NCBI GenBank assembly: GCA_021234155.1
Contig: JAJEKV010000094.1
Location: 498,284-562,283 of the forward strand
DNA from: Isoetes taiwanensis
Lineage: Eukaryota; Streptophyta; Lycopodiopsida; Isoetales; Isoetaceae
Length of the DNA: 64,000 nucleotides
Reading direction: 5' to 3'
The stretch's first letter is position 1. Each line of letters begins with the position of its first letter. The notes beneath the pieces are model-generated. The model saw only the letters and a list, made by a program, of their open reading frames with translations, had not been told where the DNA came from and ran no database searches. Below, piece after piece: positions 34,566 through 46,972 of this stretch. A program made the translations under genes and the position numbers.

Positions 34566-35136
34566 AATTGAAGGCTTAGTATTTATATTAATGTAGATAT
34601 ATGTGTACATATGAACATATGTATATACATATGTTTACAAAAAGTAACCGATTTGGGTAGGGTTGGTTGTGAAGACCCTTCAACATAATATCTTAAGAAA
34701 ATATTTAGGCCAGTTATAGGCCTGAACCTTTATCACAAAAGGATTTCAGTTTATAAAAGACAGTAACAGAGACAGTCTTCATTCCGAAAATCTCCTTTTC
34801 TTGGGCTCGCCCGCATCGTGATCCTTTCTCCCCATTCCTTTGGTGGCCCTTATGAATAGACAGAATGGGCATTTGCATAAATGAGCTTTCCCCGGATTAA
34901 ATCTTCCTTTCTTGTCTTTCGCCCCGCATAAAATATCCCTCTTTGCATCATAAGCTGTGTTACAAGCACAATTACAGTGACATACACCTTCATGTGCTAT
35001 CGGGATCTCGACCCCAAACTGAGTTAGCCATAGTGCATTAGAGTGAAGGTCAATCCTTTTCCACTTCAGCTTCTTTACCAACACCAGAATGTTCCCTGCG
35101 AATTTCAAAATAAAGTTAGACAAGGATGAAAAGAGT
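34566..35136 (-). other. LINE 3' untranslated region
   Basis: This lies between the ORF2 stop and the poly(A) tail. Its final bases (ATTGAAG near the tail) match the 3' end of the LINE at 61840-61877, supporting one family. Open frames here are not convincing. Confidence 0.7.
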
Positions 35137-36330
35137 TCAAATATGAATACCGAAAATCTCCTCAATCCATTTAATATCATATTTAGTTTGCTCAATGATA
35201 GCCTGAGGCCAAATAATCTCCTCTTTGAAGATCAGGGAATTTCTTCCCTTCCACATCCTCCAAAGGAGAAGATAAATACGCCAATTTGATGGATTTTCAG
35301 GAAGAAAGAAGTCCGTGGGGCTCATGGTCCTAAGATTGGGCATATTAAGCTCAGTCTCGGCTAACTCCAGAGTCCATTCAGCCCATAGACAGTTTCTGAA
35401 AAGATGATTCTCATCTTCCTGATCCTGCATACATCGCACACAAATGTTAGAGTCTGTCATATTCATTCTCCATCTTTTCATATTTGTTGCAAGAGCCTTA
35501 TGCCAAAGCTGCCACATAAAGGCTTTGACTTTTGGGTGAATTGGACACTTCCAAAGAAAGATGAGATTCCTTTTGATCCTCAAGTGATCAGTATTCCATT
35601 TGATATGGATTGTTATATCCTGATCTCTGTTCAGGAATTTATAAGCTCTTTTAACTTTGTATCCACTGAACCCATTTATGTGCCACGAATCTTCTGAATG
35701 GTGCCACTGTCCACTAGCAAGTCTCTGGGTAATACTATTGAAAAGCATTTCGGACTCTTCCCCCAGATCCCTTAGAACAGAGGTATGATAGTCAAAATTA
35801 TTGGTAATGTCCCTGATGAACACAATTCCCCTGTTAGTCCATTGTTTAGTAAGGGTAGGAAAATGAGAGGCTAAACAAGTATTAGGATCATCCAGAATGA
35901 GAGAAGGGCTCCAGAAGATCGCTTGATCCTGAGAAAGGCCCTCCTTCCAAGTGTACATGCCTTTAACCTCGATCCACGCCCTGATCCACTTTTTAATAAT
36001 TTGTGGGATGGAATTTGGGATGGTGAAGGGAAAGAAAATACTAAAGGGAAGGTGCATCTTAAGTCCCCTCCACCCAAAGGGATGGCATCTCCCGATATAA
36101 TGTTTGATCAGAGCCTTGGCCGGATGATTAATCTGATCTGTACAGGCTCTGTAGAAGTATTTAGCAGCTAAAGCAGTTGCTTGCTTTTCGATATTAATAA
36201 CCCCCAATCCTCCCATACCTTTAGTTTTGCAACACTCCTTCATGGAGACCGGAATCCAAAGATCTTCGCTTGTACCCCCCGCAATGAATCTACCAATAAT
36301 GCTTTGCATTTTAGAATAGACCTTTTAGGG
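35137..36330 (-). CDS. LINE ORF2 C-terminal region with zf-RVT
   Basis: An uninterrupted frame of about 390 codons covers the end of ORF2. Plant LINE hallmarks include KGMGGLGVINIEKQATALAA near the N terminus, CHPFGWRGLKMHLP, and FLWKCPIHPKVKAFMWQLWH followed by CVRCMQDQEDENHLFRNC, the CCHC-type zf-RVT motif. It ends WIEEIFGIHI. The same order is seen in the plus-strand LINE at 60223-61390. It is a fragment of a larger polyprotein, so it has no authentic start codon here. Confidence 0.9.
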
Positions 36331-37760
36331 GCCATAATAATAGATGACCTGATAAACCCGAGAAGAGGAGATAACAGAGTTTGCAAGAATAGCCCTACCA
36401 TTCTTAGAAAGAAATTTAGAGTTGAGAGAGTCCACCTTCCTCAGAAATTTGTCCAAGAGATCCCCCACGTGTCACCAAGCTCTTCACTCTAATTGCATAG
36501 GGATCCCCAAGATTTTGGTTTTGGTGGTAGGAGAGAGATACATACATCCGAGAGATAAAGTCGCTTGCTCCCCTTTAGTCTGATCCCTTGAAATCAGCTT
36601 TGTCTTGGTCGGGTTGATATTGCATCCAGAGCATCTTCCAAAGTCTTCGAATCTACCTGTAATTTGAATAGACCGGTTGTCCGTGATTCATAAAAAGAAA
36701 GGTATCATCTGCAAAAAATGAACATTGAGAATATCCTCCATCTCTTGATTAGGGGAGTTTGAGCCCTTTAAGCCCATTAAGATTCCTAAGCTTCGAAATT
36801 ACTATGCACCTTCCATGACTATTAGAAATAAAAAGGTGCCGGGGCAACCTTGTTTTTACCTCTTTTATGTCAAAGAAGGGACCGTGATTCCCCATTGATT
36901 AGACAAATGATCTTGAGTTTTTCGAATCGCCATGAAAATAGAAATTACCTCTTCCGAGAATCCTAAACTCCGGCCACATTCTTGCAAAAATTTCCAACTT
37001 CATCGTGGTCAAGGCTTTGGTGATGTCCAATTTCGTAAGCCCTATGTTTTGTTTAGTTTCCCTGGCCCAACTGATCTCTAGAGATGCTTCTGCAACATTG
37101 TCCAAAATGTATCTCCCTTTCAAGTAGGCACTTTGTGTCTTACTTATGATCTCATCAAGGATAGGCTTGACTCTAGCTGCAATTGAACCTGAAATAAGCT
37201 TATAGAGCACATTGGATAGTGAGATAGGCCTATAATCAGAAAACGAGATGGGCATGTCAATTTTAGGTATGAGAGCAATAAGGCTAGTATTGATCCTGCA
37301 GTCCAAACCTTTGGTTAGTAAGAATTCATTAGCAATGAAAACCACAAGCAGGGAGGCCATCCGGACCCGGAGTTTTGCCATTTTCCATTTCATTTAGCAC
37401 CTTAAAGATTTCCTCGTTGTTGAAAGGTCTAGACATGCCGTTGTTCATGGCGCTATTAACTCGCCCTAATATCAATGAAGTTATGAATGTCTTGAGAGCT
37501 CGTGATCCCCCGATAGTACCCATAATTCGATAAAATGCTCCTTAGCACCTCTTTGAGATGATTGTCCTCAACAATATTATTTCCTCCCAAAGAACACTAT
37601 ATATATGATTCTTCTTAATCCTCCCTTTGCCATAATGAAAAGTATTTGAGTTGGCCCTCTCATCTTCCTTTTTACTCTTTGACTTTGGCCTTAGTCTTCC
37701 AACCCTTTGCAATCCTGATTTCTTCCCTTTCAATCTGAATTTTAAGATTCTCCTTATTCG
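36331..37760 (-). pseudogene. LINE ORF2 reverse transcriptase (degraded)
   Basis: The RT N-terminal motif FKVLNEMENGKTPGPDGLPA is at about 37360-37440. ALIPKIDMPISFSDYRPISL, YKLISGSIAARVKPIL and QSAYLKGRYILDNV lie at 37050-37290, with GLTKLDITKA just after. The remaining RT core toward 36331 is fragmented, and I did not find an intact YADD box. The 37542-37733 stretch is an upstream linker. Confidence 0.85.
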
Positions 37761-38120
37761 ACCTTTGAGCTATTCCATACCGATTTCTCAACTCTTGCGT
37801 GTGAATAGTCTCTTTCGATGTATCTCCTTCCCCCAAACTTTTAACCAATTTTTATGTTTTAGAGGTCTTAACCCACCAATCCATCCACCCGAAGTTCATT
37901 ACCGGGCTTATCTTCCATATCCAACACCCGAAAGCTAACTCGTAATGAAATCATCTTGATCCAAAGATTAGTATTAAGCTTAAAGTAGGAATTCCTTTTC
38001 CTCCGATTATTGTTGGCATTGATATTAATAAGTCGGGATAATGATCGAGAGATAGTGTAATTCGAGAGGTTGGAGACTCTAGAGTCGCTGCTCCATAATG
38101 ATTCACTAAGGTAAAACCTA

Positions 38121-38746
38121 TCATGAAGACAATGCTAGATAGGTTGGATTCTCGGGATTATTCCAGCTATAGGAATGAGGGACCACTCTTGCCAAATTTA
38201 GGTGGTGATTTGTAAGCAGAGTCATCCATTTATCATTCTCTTCCCCGCTAAGGGCTCTGAAATTAGCACTCCTCATATACTCATGAGTAACCATATTAAA
38301 ATCACCCCCCATTATGATCTCATCATAAGGGATACTATTCAAACCATTAGTTATAATATTCCGTGAGTCAGCCCTCTCACCATGTCATGATGATAGGCAT
38401 AAATGTTCACAAAAGCAATCCTATTGTTCCCTATATTGCCATGTAAAATCAGACATCTCTTACTACCATCCCCGCATCATCCCCGTGATATCACTTAGAT
38501 TAATCCTACTATGCCAAGCAATAGAAATACCTGCCGAAGAATTGTTTGCTTTTATAGACCAATGATTAAAATTATTAGGCAATACTTCTCTAATAATATT
38601 ATCAATACTATCATCATGGATCTTGTGTTCTTAGAAGAAAATGAAGTCTAAATTCATAGAAGCAAGACAAACCTTCACCCTTCCTCTTTTCACATTAGAA
38701 TTAATGCCCCGCAGTTCCGTGTAATACCCTTAAGATTTATGTCCAT
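38121..38746 (-). pseudogene. LINE ORF2 endonuclease (AP type, degraded)
   Basis: ORF2 would start at the ATG whose complement is 38744-38746, as in the duplicate at 39411-39413. The catalytic signature appears as EIIMGGDFNMV at about 38285-38320. The beginning of the domain is legible by comparison with the duplicate copy. Several short indels break the frame. Confidence 0.8.
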
Positions 38747-38781
38747 TTAACCGGGGTTTTCCTTGAGACCTTCGGGTGGTC

Positions 38782-39161
38782 CCATGATCATTTTCTTCTC
38801 ATTTCCTTTTTCCCTTCTTCCTTCTTCTAGTAACTAGATTCCATTCCAAGTTCTCGAATCGATCCCGATCTAGGTCCCGACGTAATTTTCTAATCTTCAT
38901 TCATATCCATATCCCCGGCCATCTCATTTGAAACCACCCGCCCAATCGGGTACTTATGGAGGAGGCCACAAAGTTAATGGGGTCGATCACGGATAAGAAG
39001 CTTGGGAGGGAATTGCACAATAATTGCCTTCTTGGTCCATCCCCCCTCAAGATTAGGGATGGGTAGAGAAGGAGGGGTGGGATCTTCAATCACCATGATT
39101 TCCTTTGTTACCGCCACTTCCCTCCCTTTTTCCTCTACACTTACGCTTAGGTCTCCAGACC
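38782..39161 (-). pseudogene. LINE ORF1 C-terminal fragment
   Basis: Minus-strand text such as MVIEDPTPPSLPIPNLEGGW, then TKKAIIVQFPP and MAGDMDMNED lies directly upstream of the ORF2 start, the position of ORF1 in this family. It is broken near PKLLIRDRPH. Confidence 0.6.
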
Positions 39162-39453
39162 TAGATTAATCCTACTATGCCAAGCAATAGAAATACCTGC
39201 CGAAGAATTGTTTGCTTTTATAGACCAATGATTAAAATTATTAGACAACACTTCTCTAATAATATTATCAATACTATCATCATGGATCTTGTGTTCTTGG
39301 AAGAAAATGAAGTCTAAATTCATAGAAGCAAGACAAACCTTCACCCTTCCTCTTTTCACATTAGAATTAATGCCCTGCAGGTTCCAGGTAATACCCTTAA
39401 GATTTATGTCCATTTAACTGGGGGTTTGGTTTTCCTTGGAGACCTTCTGGGTG
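39162..39453 (-). repeat. Duplicate of the LINE ORF2 start (with 38497-38781)
   Basis: These roughly 290 bp repeat 38497-38781, starting from a shared TAG. The frame from ATG 39413 reads MDINLKGITWNLQGINSN and FIFFQEHKIHDD, an endonuclease N terminus. The right edge coincides with the LINE's target duplication, so the copy belongs to the insertion. Confidence 0.92.
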
Positions 39454-40148
39454 GTCTAAAATCTTATACATTATGATACAAAACTCGAGATTAATTTGAA
39501 AATTTATAATACTAAAAATGTTGATATTCCAGTTTCCATTCTTGTTAATGTTCACCTCAGGGCAAAAGGATACAATTGGTGATCAGTGATAAACTGAGAG
39601 ACCCAATGTACCTTTTGGCCCTTGCACGATTACCATTATCATGCTAATTGTGTATTGATTGGCTGCAGGTACGGGTTCTCTCCTCCAATTGTGTTTATTT
39701 TGCTGTTAGAGTTGGCTTTAGCTTGAAGGATGTGGAATATCGAAAAAAGACATGGACAATGGTTTGGAGTCATCCATTGGAATATGTGTCTTGCAATATT
39801 GACGATCTACGATTCAAAGTGATTTAGTAAGACAACTATTTTAGATTACTGATACACATGGTAAGATCCTTTTGGCTCAAGTGTATCCGTGCCAAGTTCT
39901 GGGCATAATGTTCAAACTATGGTACATAGAGTTTATAGTCTATGTAACTGCACATAATTCGAATTGAGTATTGTAGCAGATGAATTACATAATGATTCTA
40001 GTGAGTAAATAATGGTCTTCAAATTATTTAGGCTTTGGGAAAAGAGGTACTAGTCTAGACTGGCTTGCCCAGTTTAGATATTAGGATGATAATAACGCCA
40101 AGGGATTGACCGAGGCAGATCTTTGTCTAAGCTTGCTAGTTCAAAGTC

Positions 40149-40255
40149 GAAGTTTTTTTTTTTTTTTTTAATTTGAAGGATATCATTTTATTCATCATCA
40201 CATCATGAGTACATTCTACATATCACATAGAAGCCAATCCACTACTTAGGCACGA
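40149..40255 (-). mobile_element. LINE 3' end relic with poly(A) tail
   Basis: A T run at 40149-40169 is followed by AATTTGAAGGATATC and ATTCATCATCACATCATGAG. The layout is like the 3' ends at 34556 and 61840. It is only about 100 bp, a heavily 5'-truncated copy. Confidence 0.5.
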
Positions 40256-40260
40256 TATGC

Positions 40261-40320
40261 TAGGAGATGGTTTGCATGTGTATCTAGTATATATGGCCCG
40301 CCGCTTTAATATCTCTACCA
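40261..40320. repeat. Flanking direct repeat, left
   Basis: It shares TTGCATGTG, ATCTAGTATATATGGC and CTCTACCA with 40909-40967, and flanks the retroelement exactly. Confidence 0.75.
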
Positions 40321-40908
40321 TAGAATAGAATAGAATAGTTTTTAAACGCCCACTGAGACCAATAGGTCATGGGACCCATACAAATGGGCTAGTACAATCA
40401 TTACTACTAGGATTAAAACCCACCTTTCCGAAGGTTTTCAAGGGAAAACCTTTGCAAGAATGATGATACTAGACAAGCTTAGATAATGACCACCGAGGGC
40501 TCGATGATTGCGCACGCTTATCTAGAACCTCAAGTATATATAATGCCAAGTCATGCAATGATGGTGTCTTTGAGAAGTTGTGGAAGCGCGGAATGGAATG
40601 CTAAGGTCAAAAAATGATTCCTCCGACTATCTCAAAAGCGTGGCAACTCGTAAGAGTATGGCTTTCATCTTCAATAACTTGCAGAATCGCAACAGTACAT
40701 AGTCCGCCTTCTCATTGCGCGCAGCCCCATCTATCCGTCTCTCAATCCCAGACTGCGGGACCACGCGGCGAATTGATGCAATAGCTACAAACTTGTTCCC
40801 CGACAATGAAGCAAGCAAATAAGCTTGGGGCCCCGTGCCAAAGTGGGATTTATGTGTGCATGATAATGACCCCGCCACTTGGGCTAAAGTAATCAAGGTC
40901 CCCATATC
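40320..40908 (-). mobile_element. Pentanucleotide-tailed retroelement, longest copy
   Basis: The minus-strand 3' end is (CTATT)n at 40320-40338. The body is homologous to 29826-30283 over most of its length. It is bounded by direct repeats of about 59 bp (40261-40320 and 40909-40967), far longer than usual LINE or SINE target duplications. A minus-strand frame at 40627-40905 (GTGPQAYLLASLSGNKFVAI) is open, but I cannot assign it and the 29.8-kb copy does not preserve it. Confidence 0.7.
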
Positions 40909-40967
40909 TAGAAGATGCTTTGCATGTGATTATCTAGTATATATGGCAAGTTTAATGTCTCTACCAC
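40909..40967. repeat. Flanking direct repeat, right
   Basis: Partner of 40261-40320. It has a few substitutions and a small indel. Confidence 0.75.
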
Positions 40968-41044
40968 AAAGACCTGTAGGGTTGTACTTGAAGAAACCGG
41001 GACCTATATGGCGTTTTAATGTCTTACTACAGACCATTTGATCA

Positions 41045-41190
41045 GAAGTTGAACCCATGACTTCGTGGACAATGGATTTTAAGGTCCCTATTACTAGATG
41101 GATGTTGGCCATGTTTGAACCCGCGACCCTCATATGTGGTAGTTTAAGGTCCCCGGCCACTAGACCATACCCCAAAGGGCATGACATCAC
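41045..41190 (-). mobile_element. tRNA-derived SINE-like heads (two diverged copies)
   Basis: On the minus strand, TGGTCTAGTGGCC (41155-41167) fits a pol III A box, and GGGTTCAAAC (41113-41122) a B box, at tRNA-like spacing. A second, more diverged unit at 41045-41100 shares GGGACCTTAAA and GGGTTCAAC. Confidence 0.6.
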
Positions 41191-41599
41191 ATTGTTGATC
41201 TCACGATCTTGTTATGCCTCATTACTTCTAGTTGAAGAGCCAAAATAGGTCGGTATTTGCTTTGTAGTACTATCTATACTATCTTCTTTATAACAAATTT
41301 TCTATCTTTTTTCAATCAAGGACAGTAGCTATTACAAATTCAATAGTGACCGCTAACAATTTTGATGCTCTATGCTTTGTGATTGTTAAGAAAACCTTAA
41401 CAAAGGAGGTGCTTAGAATGCACATCTTTGTCCTATGATATAGAATCACATTTTGACATAAACAACCTTAGATTTGATGCTTCTTAACTCAAAATGATCG
41501 TTAGAAGTGATTTTACCTTATGTTCCACATCAATATGTATGTGAATTTTTCTATTCTAAGTGTTCTATGATGATCTATATTTTGGACTGAATTCTAAAT

Positions 41600-43600
41600 A
41601 CAGGTGCCATCTCACTCATCCCCAAGGTCATTGATCCTCAGACTATTTCAGACTGGCGACCCATCACCTTATTATCATTTGTACATAAGATCTTTGCCAA
41701 TGCTTTTACGGAGTGAGTGGACGAGTCCATCTCTCAGCTTACGAGGGAATCTATTATGCACGTAAACAAAACCTTCAAGTTGTGTACCTTAAGCTTGATT
41801 TTATGTAAGACTTATGATAGTGTTAGGAATTCATGCGATGTATGCTAAGACCGGGATTTGGGGAACAATTCATATCGACATTATGAAGCTGCATGTCTCT
41901 GCTCGAGTGACAGTTATGTTCTATGGTGAGCCATTAGATGCCTTCTCACTTGGTCGTGGTATTCGTCAAGGATGCCCTTTGGCATCCACAATTGTAGTAG
42001 AGGCTTTATCGCAGTTATTCACTATTGCAAACCACGAGGGACTTCTCCATGGTCTCAGAATGAAGGATGGCACACAAGAGGTTTGCAATCAATATGCATC
42101 TTACACAATCCCTTCCCCGTCACTAGTTCTAACAATCTACAAGCTTACAAATTGCTCTTAGACACTTTTTCACCGGGCTTCGTGTCTTTTGGGGTGGCGT
42201 ATGTACAGCTTTTATGGATATTGGATACTCCGACTCCAGCATGTGTTCATGATTATCCATGGAAATTACTTTGCTCATGGACATCAAGTTGTTGAGGATT
42301 CTAGTTGGCATCCATGTTACCAACCGGGGTTTCATGGGAGAAGATCATTAAGGGTTTGGAGAAACACTTGTTCTAGTGGTCCACTCCACAATGTTAAGTG
42401 GGTCGCATTTACGCGGGCCAAGTCGGTCCTTAGTAGTATCATGTCTATATGGCATCCTTCGCTAGCCCCCCACGATCAAAGTACATGAGCTCATTGCAAT
42501 AGTTCGAACTTTATATGGGGTGCAATCGAGGAAGGTACCGCGATTAAGGTGGTTTGGTCGGCGCATCCTTCCAAAATAGGCGTGTACGCAGAGCAAAGTC
42601 CCATTTCAAAATTCATTTGAGACTCCCCGAATGGTGAAGATGACTCTCATAGTTTATGCCTTCTTAGACAAGCTCTTGGTCACCGTATCCCTCTAGGGCA
42701 AGAAGGCAGTCAAATCAGTCCTACCTTGGGCATTATTTCAGCCTTTGCAACCATTTCCAAGCGCTTCTCCATTTCTCGTGGATTGCTGACGTGATGGGAT
42801 GCACAAACACCCTTTTTGGCCATGCCCTTCCATCCACACCCCTATTGGAGACTCCATGGTGGTGGGTATCATCGCTTCTCCAAACCCTCGGGCAAAGACC
42901 TCCACCGGTAGCATCAATTCATCCCCTTACACGCAGACAATGGGTTCTGCGTGTTGTCTCTATTCAAGCATGGTATGAAGCCGGTCGCCACCGCCTTGGC
43001 CCAATTTCGTGTAAGTTCCTCGCCGCCGCTGAGATGCCTCAGATGGAAGAAGGTCACACAAAATTTGCCTCTTTATGGTGCAGCATTGGTGTTACCAAAA
43101 GGGTGCCTTGGGACCGCCGTGGAAACTATTCACAAAGGCAAGCACTTTGTCAAATCAAGATGTCGCCTTTCTTTAGCACCATAGACCCTCCAGCCAAGCC
43201 GAGGGTGGCACGTAGTGTTCCACGTAACCCCCTCTGCATCGTATTACGGCTTATGGCTTTTGGGATTAGTTGCTCCACCCTAAAGTAATGCGGTAAATCG
43301 GTGGTAGGTTATCCACGTGTGCCCGCATGTTAATGCCTTCCCACATCGCGGATGATCCCTCACATATCTACAATATGCCCGCCTCCGCCTTGCATCGGTG
43401 AGACTCTTTGAGCACCGCTCTTCTATTGTTTAGAGGTTACCGGGCCGCGGGTCGTTTGTTTAACAAAGGCATTGACCGCCGATGCATCCTCTGGCATCCT
43501 ATCCCAATGCATGGCCCCAAGCCAAAACGGTAAGGCATTCCATCTTGTTTCGGGTTGACTCTTGGGTCGATATGGGTAAGTACATTGTGCTCTAGACTCG
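41600..43600 (+). pseudogene. LINE reverse transcriptase fragment, second family
   Basis: Plus-strand RT motifs include ISLIPKVIDPQTISDWRPIT near 41610-41670, followed by LLSFVHKIFANA, and GRGIRQGCPLASTIVVEALS near 41950-42010. Later text (for example a DSWVDMGKYIVL piece near 43550) fits the far C-terminal region. The sequence differs from the LINEs at 34.5-39.5 and 55.3-61.9 kb, so it is a different family. Neither a poly(A) tail nor a target duplication was identified. Frames are heavily broken. Confidence 0.75.
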
Positions 43601-45640
43601 CGGTTCGTGGCATCCTTTTTATGCTTACATAGTTAGATGAGACATATATAATTTATACTTTTTATCTAAACTTTTGGCTTTCGGCCCTTCAAAAAATAAA
43701 AAATAATACTTTATAGAAAATGCCACATAGAATATTATCACTTGAGGTTAACTTGTAATGCTTATCGCATTTGAGTAACAAAATGCCCTATGCTCTCATT
43801 TTCACAACAGCAACACATTTAGATTGCCTTGTTGTACACGATCTATGTGTTTCAAAGTTTTAAAATGCCAAAACAAATAGGACATGTCTACTATTTAAAG
43901 GAGAGAATGCAATAACATAAAGGAGCTCATAGTTTGAGGAATATACAAGCAACACGACATTGAGCACAAACTATAGATGGGCTATCTTCATTACATTTCA
44001 ATAGTGCCAAGTTTGGTAAGGATGAGAAAGCCTACATTATGGGATGACCAGTCTTCATTGGAGTACACTATTTTAGCACTCTATACTAGGCAGGAGATCA
44101 ACTTTGTGAAAGAAAAACTCTTGGTGGATGGCCCAAGGTAGAGCAAAAGATAATCTATGCATGCACCTATAAGAAATGTATTCTAAGTTAACTTTGATAT
44201 TTAATGAATTTTCCTCGGCAGGAGGGAAAATGGCATGGACTAGTGGATGTCACCATGAGTAGAAGACATACATGGAGATGACGAAATGTAGTGCAATGAT
44301 GTTGGTATGATAAGCAGAGTGCGAAAAGGACAGGCTACGAGTAGGGTTTGGTGATAGAATCTCAATTATGCATGTTGATACGTTGTGGATGCATATAGAA
44401 TACCCAGATACTATTATATAATACCCAAGATACTATACACACATTATCTTAGGGTTTAAGGTATTATATTATTGTACAGAGATAGAATACCCAAGATATA
44501 TGGTATACATTATCTTAGGGTTTAAGGTCTCAGGTATGAGTGGTCTCAGGTATGAGTGGTGGACACTAGTTTCAAAAAAATGAGCTCTAGTCTACTATCC
44601 AAAGCACAAGCTTGAGAGCAATGATTCTTAACATAGAAGGAAGACATCTTCATCACATCAGCAGGATCTCTCAAGACTGGTGTTCACGTAAGCCTGCATC
44701 AGCCATGGATCTTGGTGCAACTAGTCTAATCTTACACAACCTTTATTCTATAGTCCCTGCAATAGTACTGCGTTTTATTATCCTGTTAATGACCTTCAAT
44801 GCAGTAGGCCCTGCAGCCCCGAAATCCCCCTTCTTTTTAAGCTTAATGTAGTGCTCCTCATTTTCAACTGCTATAACTTCTGCTGCACTCTGCAGATTGT
44901 GCATTTTTTTATTTGGTTTCTATTGATCAGATTCAGGCCCTGCTTTAAATTCCTGACATTGCCAATCTGATTTTTAAGCAGAACCCAAGTGGATGGGATT
45001 CAGATCTGCCATAATTGTTCAGAAAAAAACTAAAGCTCAACCTGTTATAAAGTAATAAACGCTAAGTAAGTAGCTAGATTATAGAGATATCAGGGTATGG
45101 GTATCAAACCTCTGGCAGATGTCAAAATTGTTCAAATAAGACAAACCCAATACAGATATCCCAATCTTAGATTCAAAACATAAAAGGATTTTGATAAATC
45201 AATCAAGTACATAAACTGTATTCTTGTCGTTTATCCAAGGCTAAACCCTAGAGCAGTAATGTAACAGACCTACCAGACTTAACTAAGAAGGTAAATTCCA
45301 CTGTATCGGGCGTTTTTGAAAAAGCCCAAAAGAGTCGAATGGATGCCCAATATTGTTCCTTTCCTCTAAATCCCAGACAAAGGATCTGTTGTGGGATTAA
45401 AATTATGCTGCAGCTATGATGGGCATGTCTGAAGAATCCGCTTTTGAGCTGTACAATATGTTCCTTGTCTACTTTCCATAGTTTTGTGAGATTCTGGTGC
45501 AGTGTATAATAATTGGCAGGAGCCCACAAAAAACGCCATATTGATTCTTCTTCTTATCTGTTAGGTTCGAAGATTTTCACCTATATTGTGTGGGATTGTT
45601 TGGGGCCGTTGGATGGACAAGCCTAACCACCTTTGTCGAC
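43601..45640. other. Intergenic DNA with short repeats
   Basis: No gene recognised. Near 44400-44560, AGAATACCCAAGATA and ACATTATCTTAGGGTTTAAG each occur twice, and GGTCTCAGGTATGAGT occurs twice in tandem. Confidence 0.5.
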
Positions 45641-45647
45641 CACGATG

Positions 45648-46972
45648 CAAACCAAGAAAACTGCCTTGTAATGCATTTCAAAACAACGTGTTCTTTTCAA
45701 CCTTTGACACCATATTAAATGGGTTGAGGCATATTTGTGTGAGTACCTAGCCCTATGGACGATAAAAAATACCTTCCTTCCTTCCTTCCTTCCTTCCTTC
45801 CTTCAACCACCCATAAGGAAAACCCTCTCCTCCTCCCATGGGGACATGTCATAAACATATAACAGACCCATGTTCGTGTAATGATCGGTATGCAACTGTA
45901 TCGACACTTGCTAGTAAAACAACTGTATTGGCACTGTATCGACACTTGCTAGTAAAAACTTATCGGCACTTTGCCAGTGGTGCTGCCAACCTGCAATCAT
46001 GTTTAATGTAATGTAATGTCTGTTTAACATGTCGTGCATCTCTTCATGCTGTCAACTTCTAAAAACGCTTAGCATTCACCCTCAACGTTCTATATATGGT
46101 AAAGTACATGATTAATTCATGCAATACTGGGTAAGTAGAAGATATGAAGGCATATACTCTTCAGTTTAGAAATATCTATATATGGATGCAAAACACTAGG
46201 GCACGGCCATATGTGAGCTTTAATTCCACCCTCCATATACGTTCCAAGTACCTACAAAGACGTCATGTGGTCGTGCCTATTAATGCTTCTTTGAGCAGCT
46301 CACGTGTCGGAAGGAGATTCTGGTCACACTTCAATACTCATAACAGACATTTGTTCACAATAATTGTCATATTCACTTCATATTCCATCACTTGTAACAA
46401 CTATTTCTTTGAGTGCCCATATTTAACTTATTATACAAACCTTTGTCTACATGCACATAACTATCTTATTGAATGGTCTACCATGATGCAAACCAAGAAA
46501 AACTGCCTTGTAACGCATTGAAAACGACGTGTTCTTTCTCACCTTTGACACCATATAACTCATGACACCCTTCAACCACCCCACGAAGGAAACCCTTCTC
46601 CTTTATAGAGACATATATAAAGACATAGTAGAACCATGCTCAAGTTGGACAATCTGTATATACAACTGTATCAACACTTGCTAGTGTTGTTGCCAGCATG
46701 GGAAATTCACATCTAATGTACGTTCCATTATGCTTGATGCGTCGTGCATTCCTTCGTGTCGTCAACTTTATAACACTTTAGCAACCACTATCCCATTGTG
46801 TCTGAGAGACCTTCCCATTTCAATACTCATAGCAATGACATTTGCATAATAATTGTATATTCACTTCACATTTCAACACTTGTAATAACTATTTCTTTTG
46901 GAGTGCTGAAATTTATCTTATCTTACAACCCCCTTTGTGTACATGCACAAGAACTTTCTTATTGAATAGACT
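45648..46972. repeat. Large diverged tandem duplication
   Basis: Segments including GATGCAAACCAAGAAAA, CCTTTGACACCATAT, ACACTTGCTAGT and ATTGAATGG occur in the same order in 45648-46475 and 46484-46972. The second unit is shorter. Neither encodes a recognisable protein. Confidence 0.8.
45771..45804. repeat. (CTTC)n microsatellite
   Basis: About eight CTTC units, present only in the first unit of the surrounding duplication. Confidence 0.95.

Larger units (their letters stand above)
34546..39465 (-). mobile_element. L1-like LINE insertion with 12-bp target duplication
   Basis: GTCTAAAATCTT occurs at 34546-34557 and 39454-39465, flanking a minus-strand LINE that ends in a poly(A) tail (T run at 34556-34565). 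In element order the content is: a duplicated start of ORF2, an ORF1 C-terminal piece, then ORF2 with AP-type endonuclease, reverse transcriptase and C-terminal zf-RVT region, then 3' UTR. It is thus a single insertion with a rearranged 5' end. ORF2 is broken into several frames. Confidence 0.9.

Noticed and set aside
34779..35195. 138-codon Cys-rich minus frame as a small zinc protein
   Set aside because: It overlaps the LINE 3' UTR and the end of ORF2 in another frame, with no recognised zinc-finger spacing.
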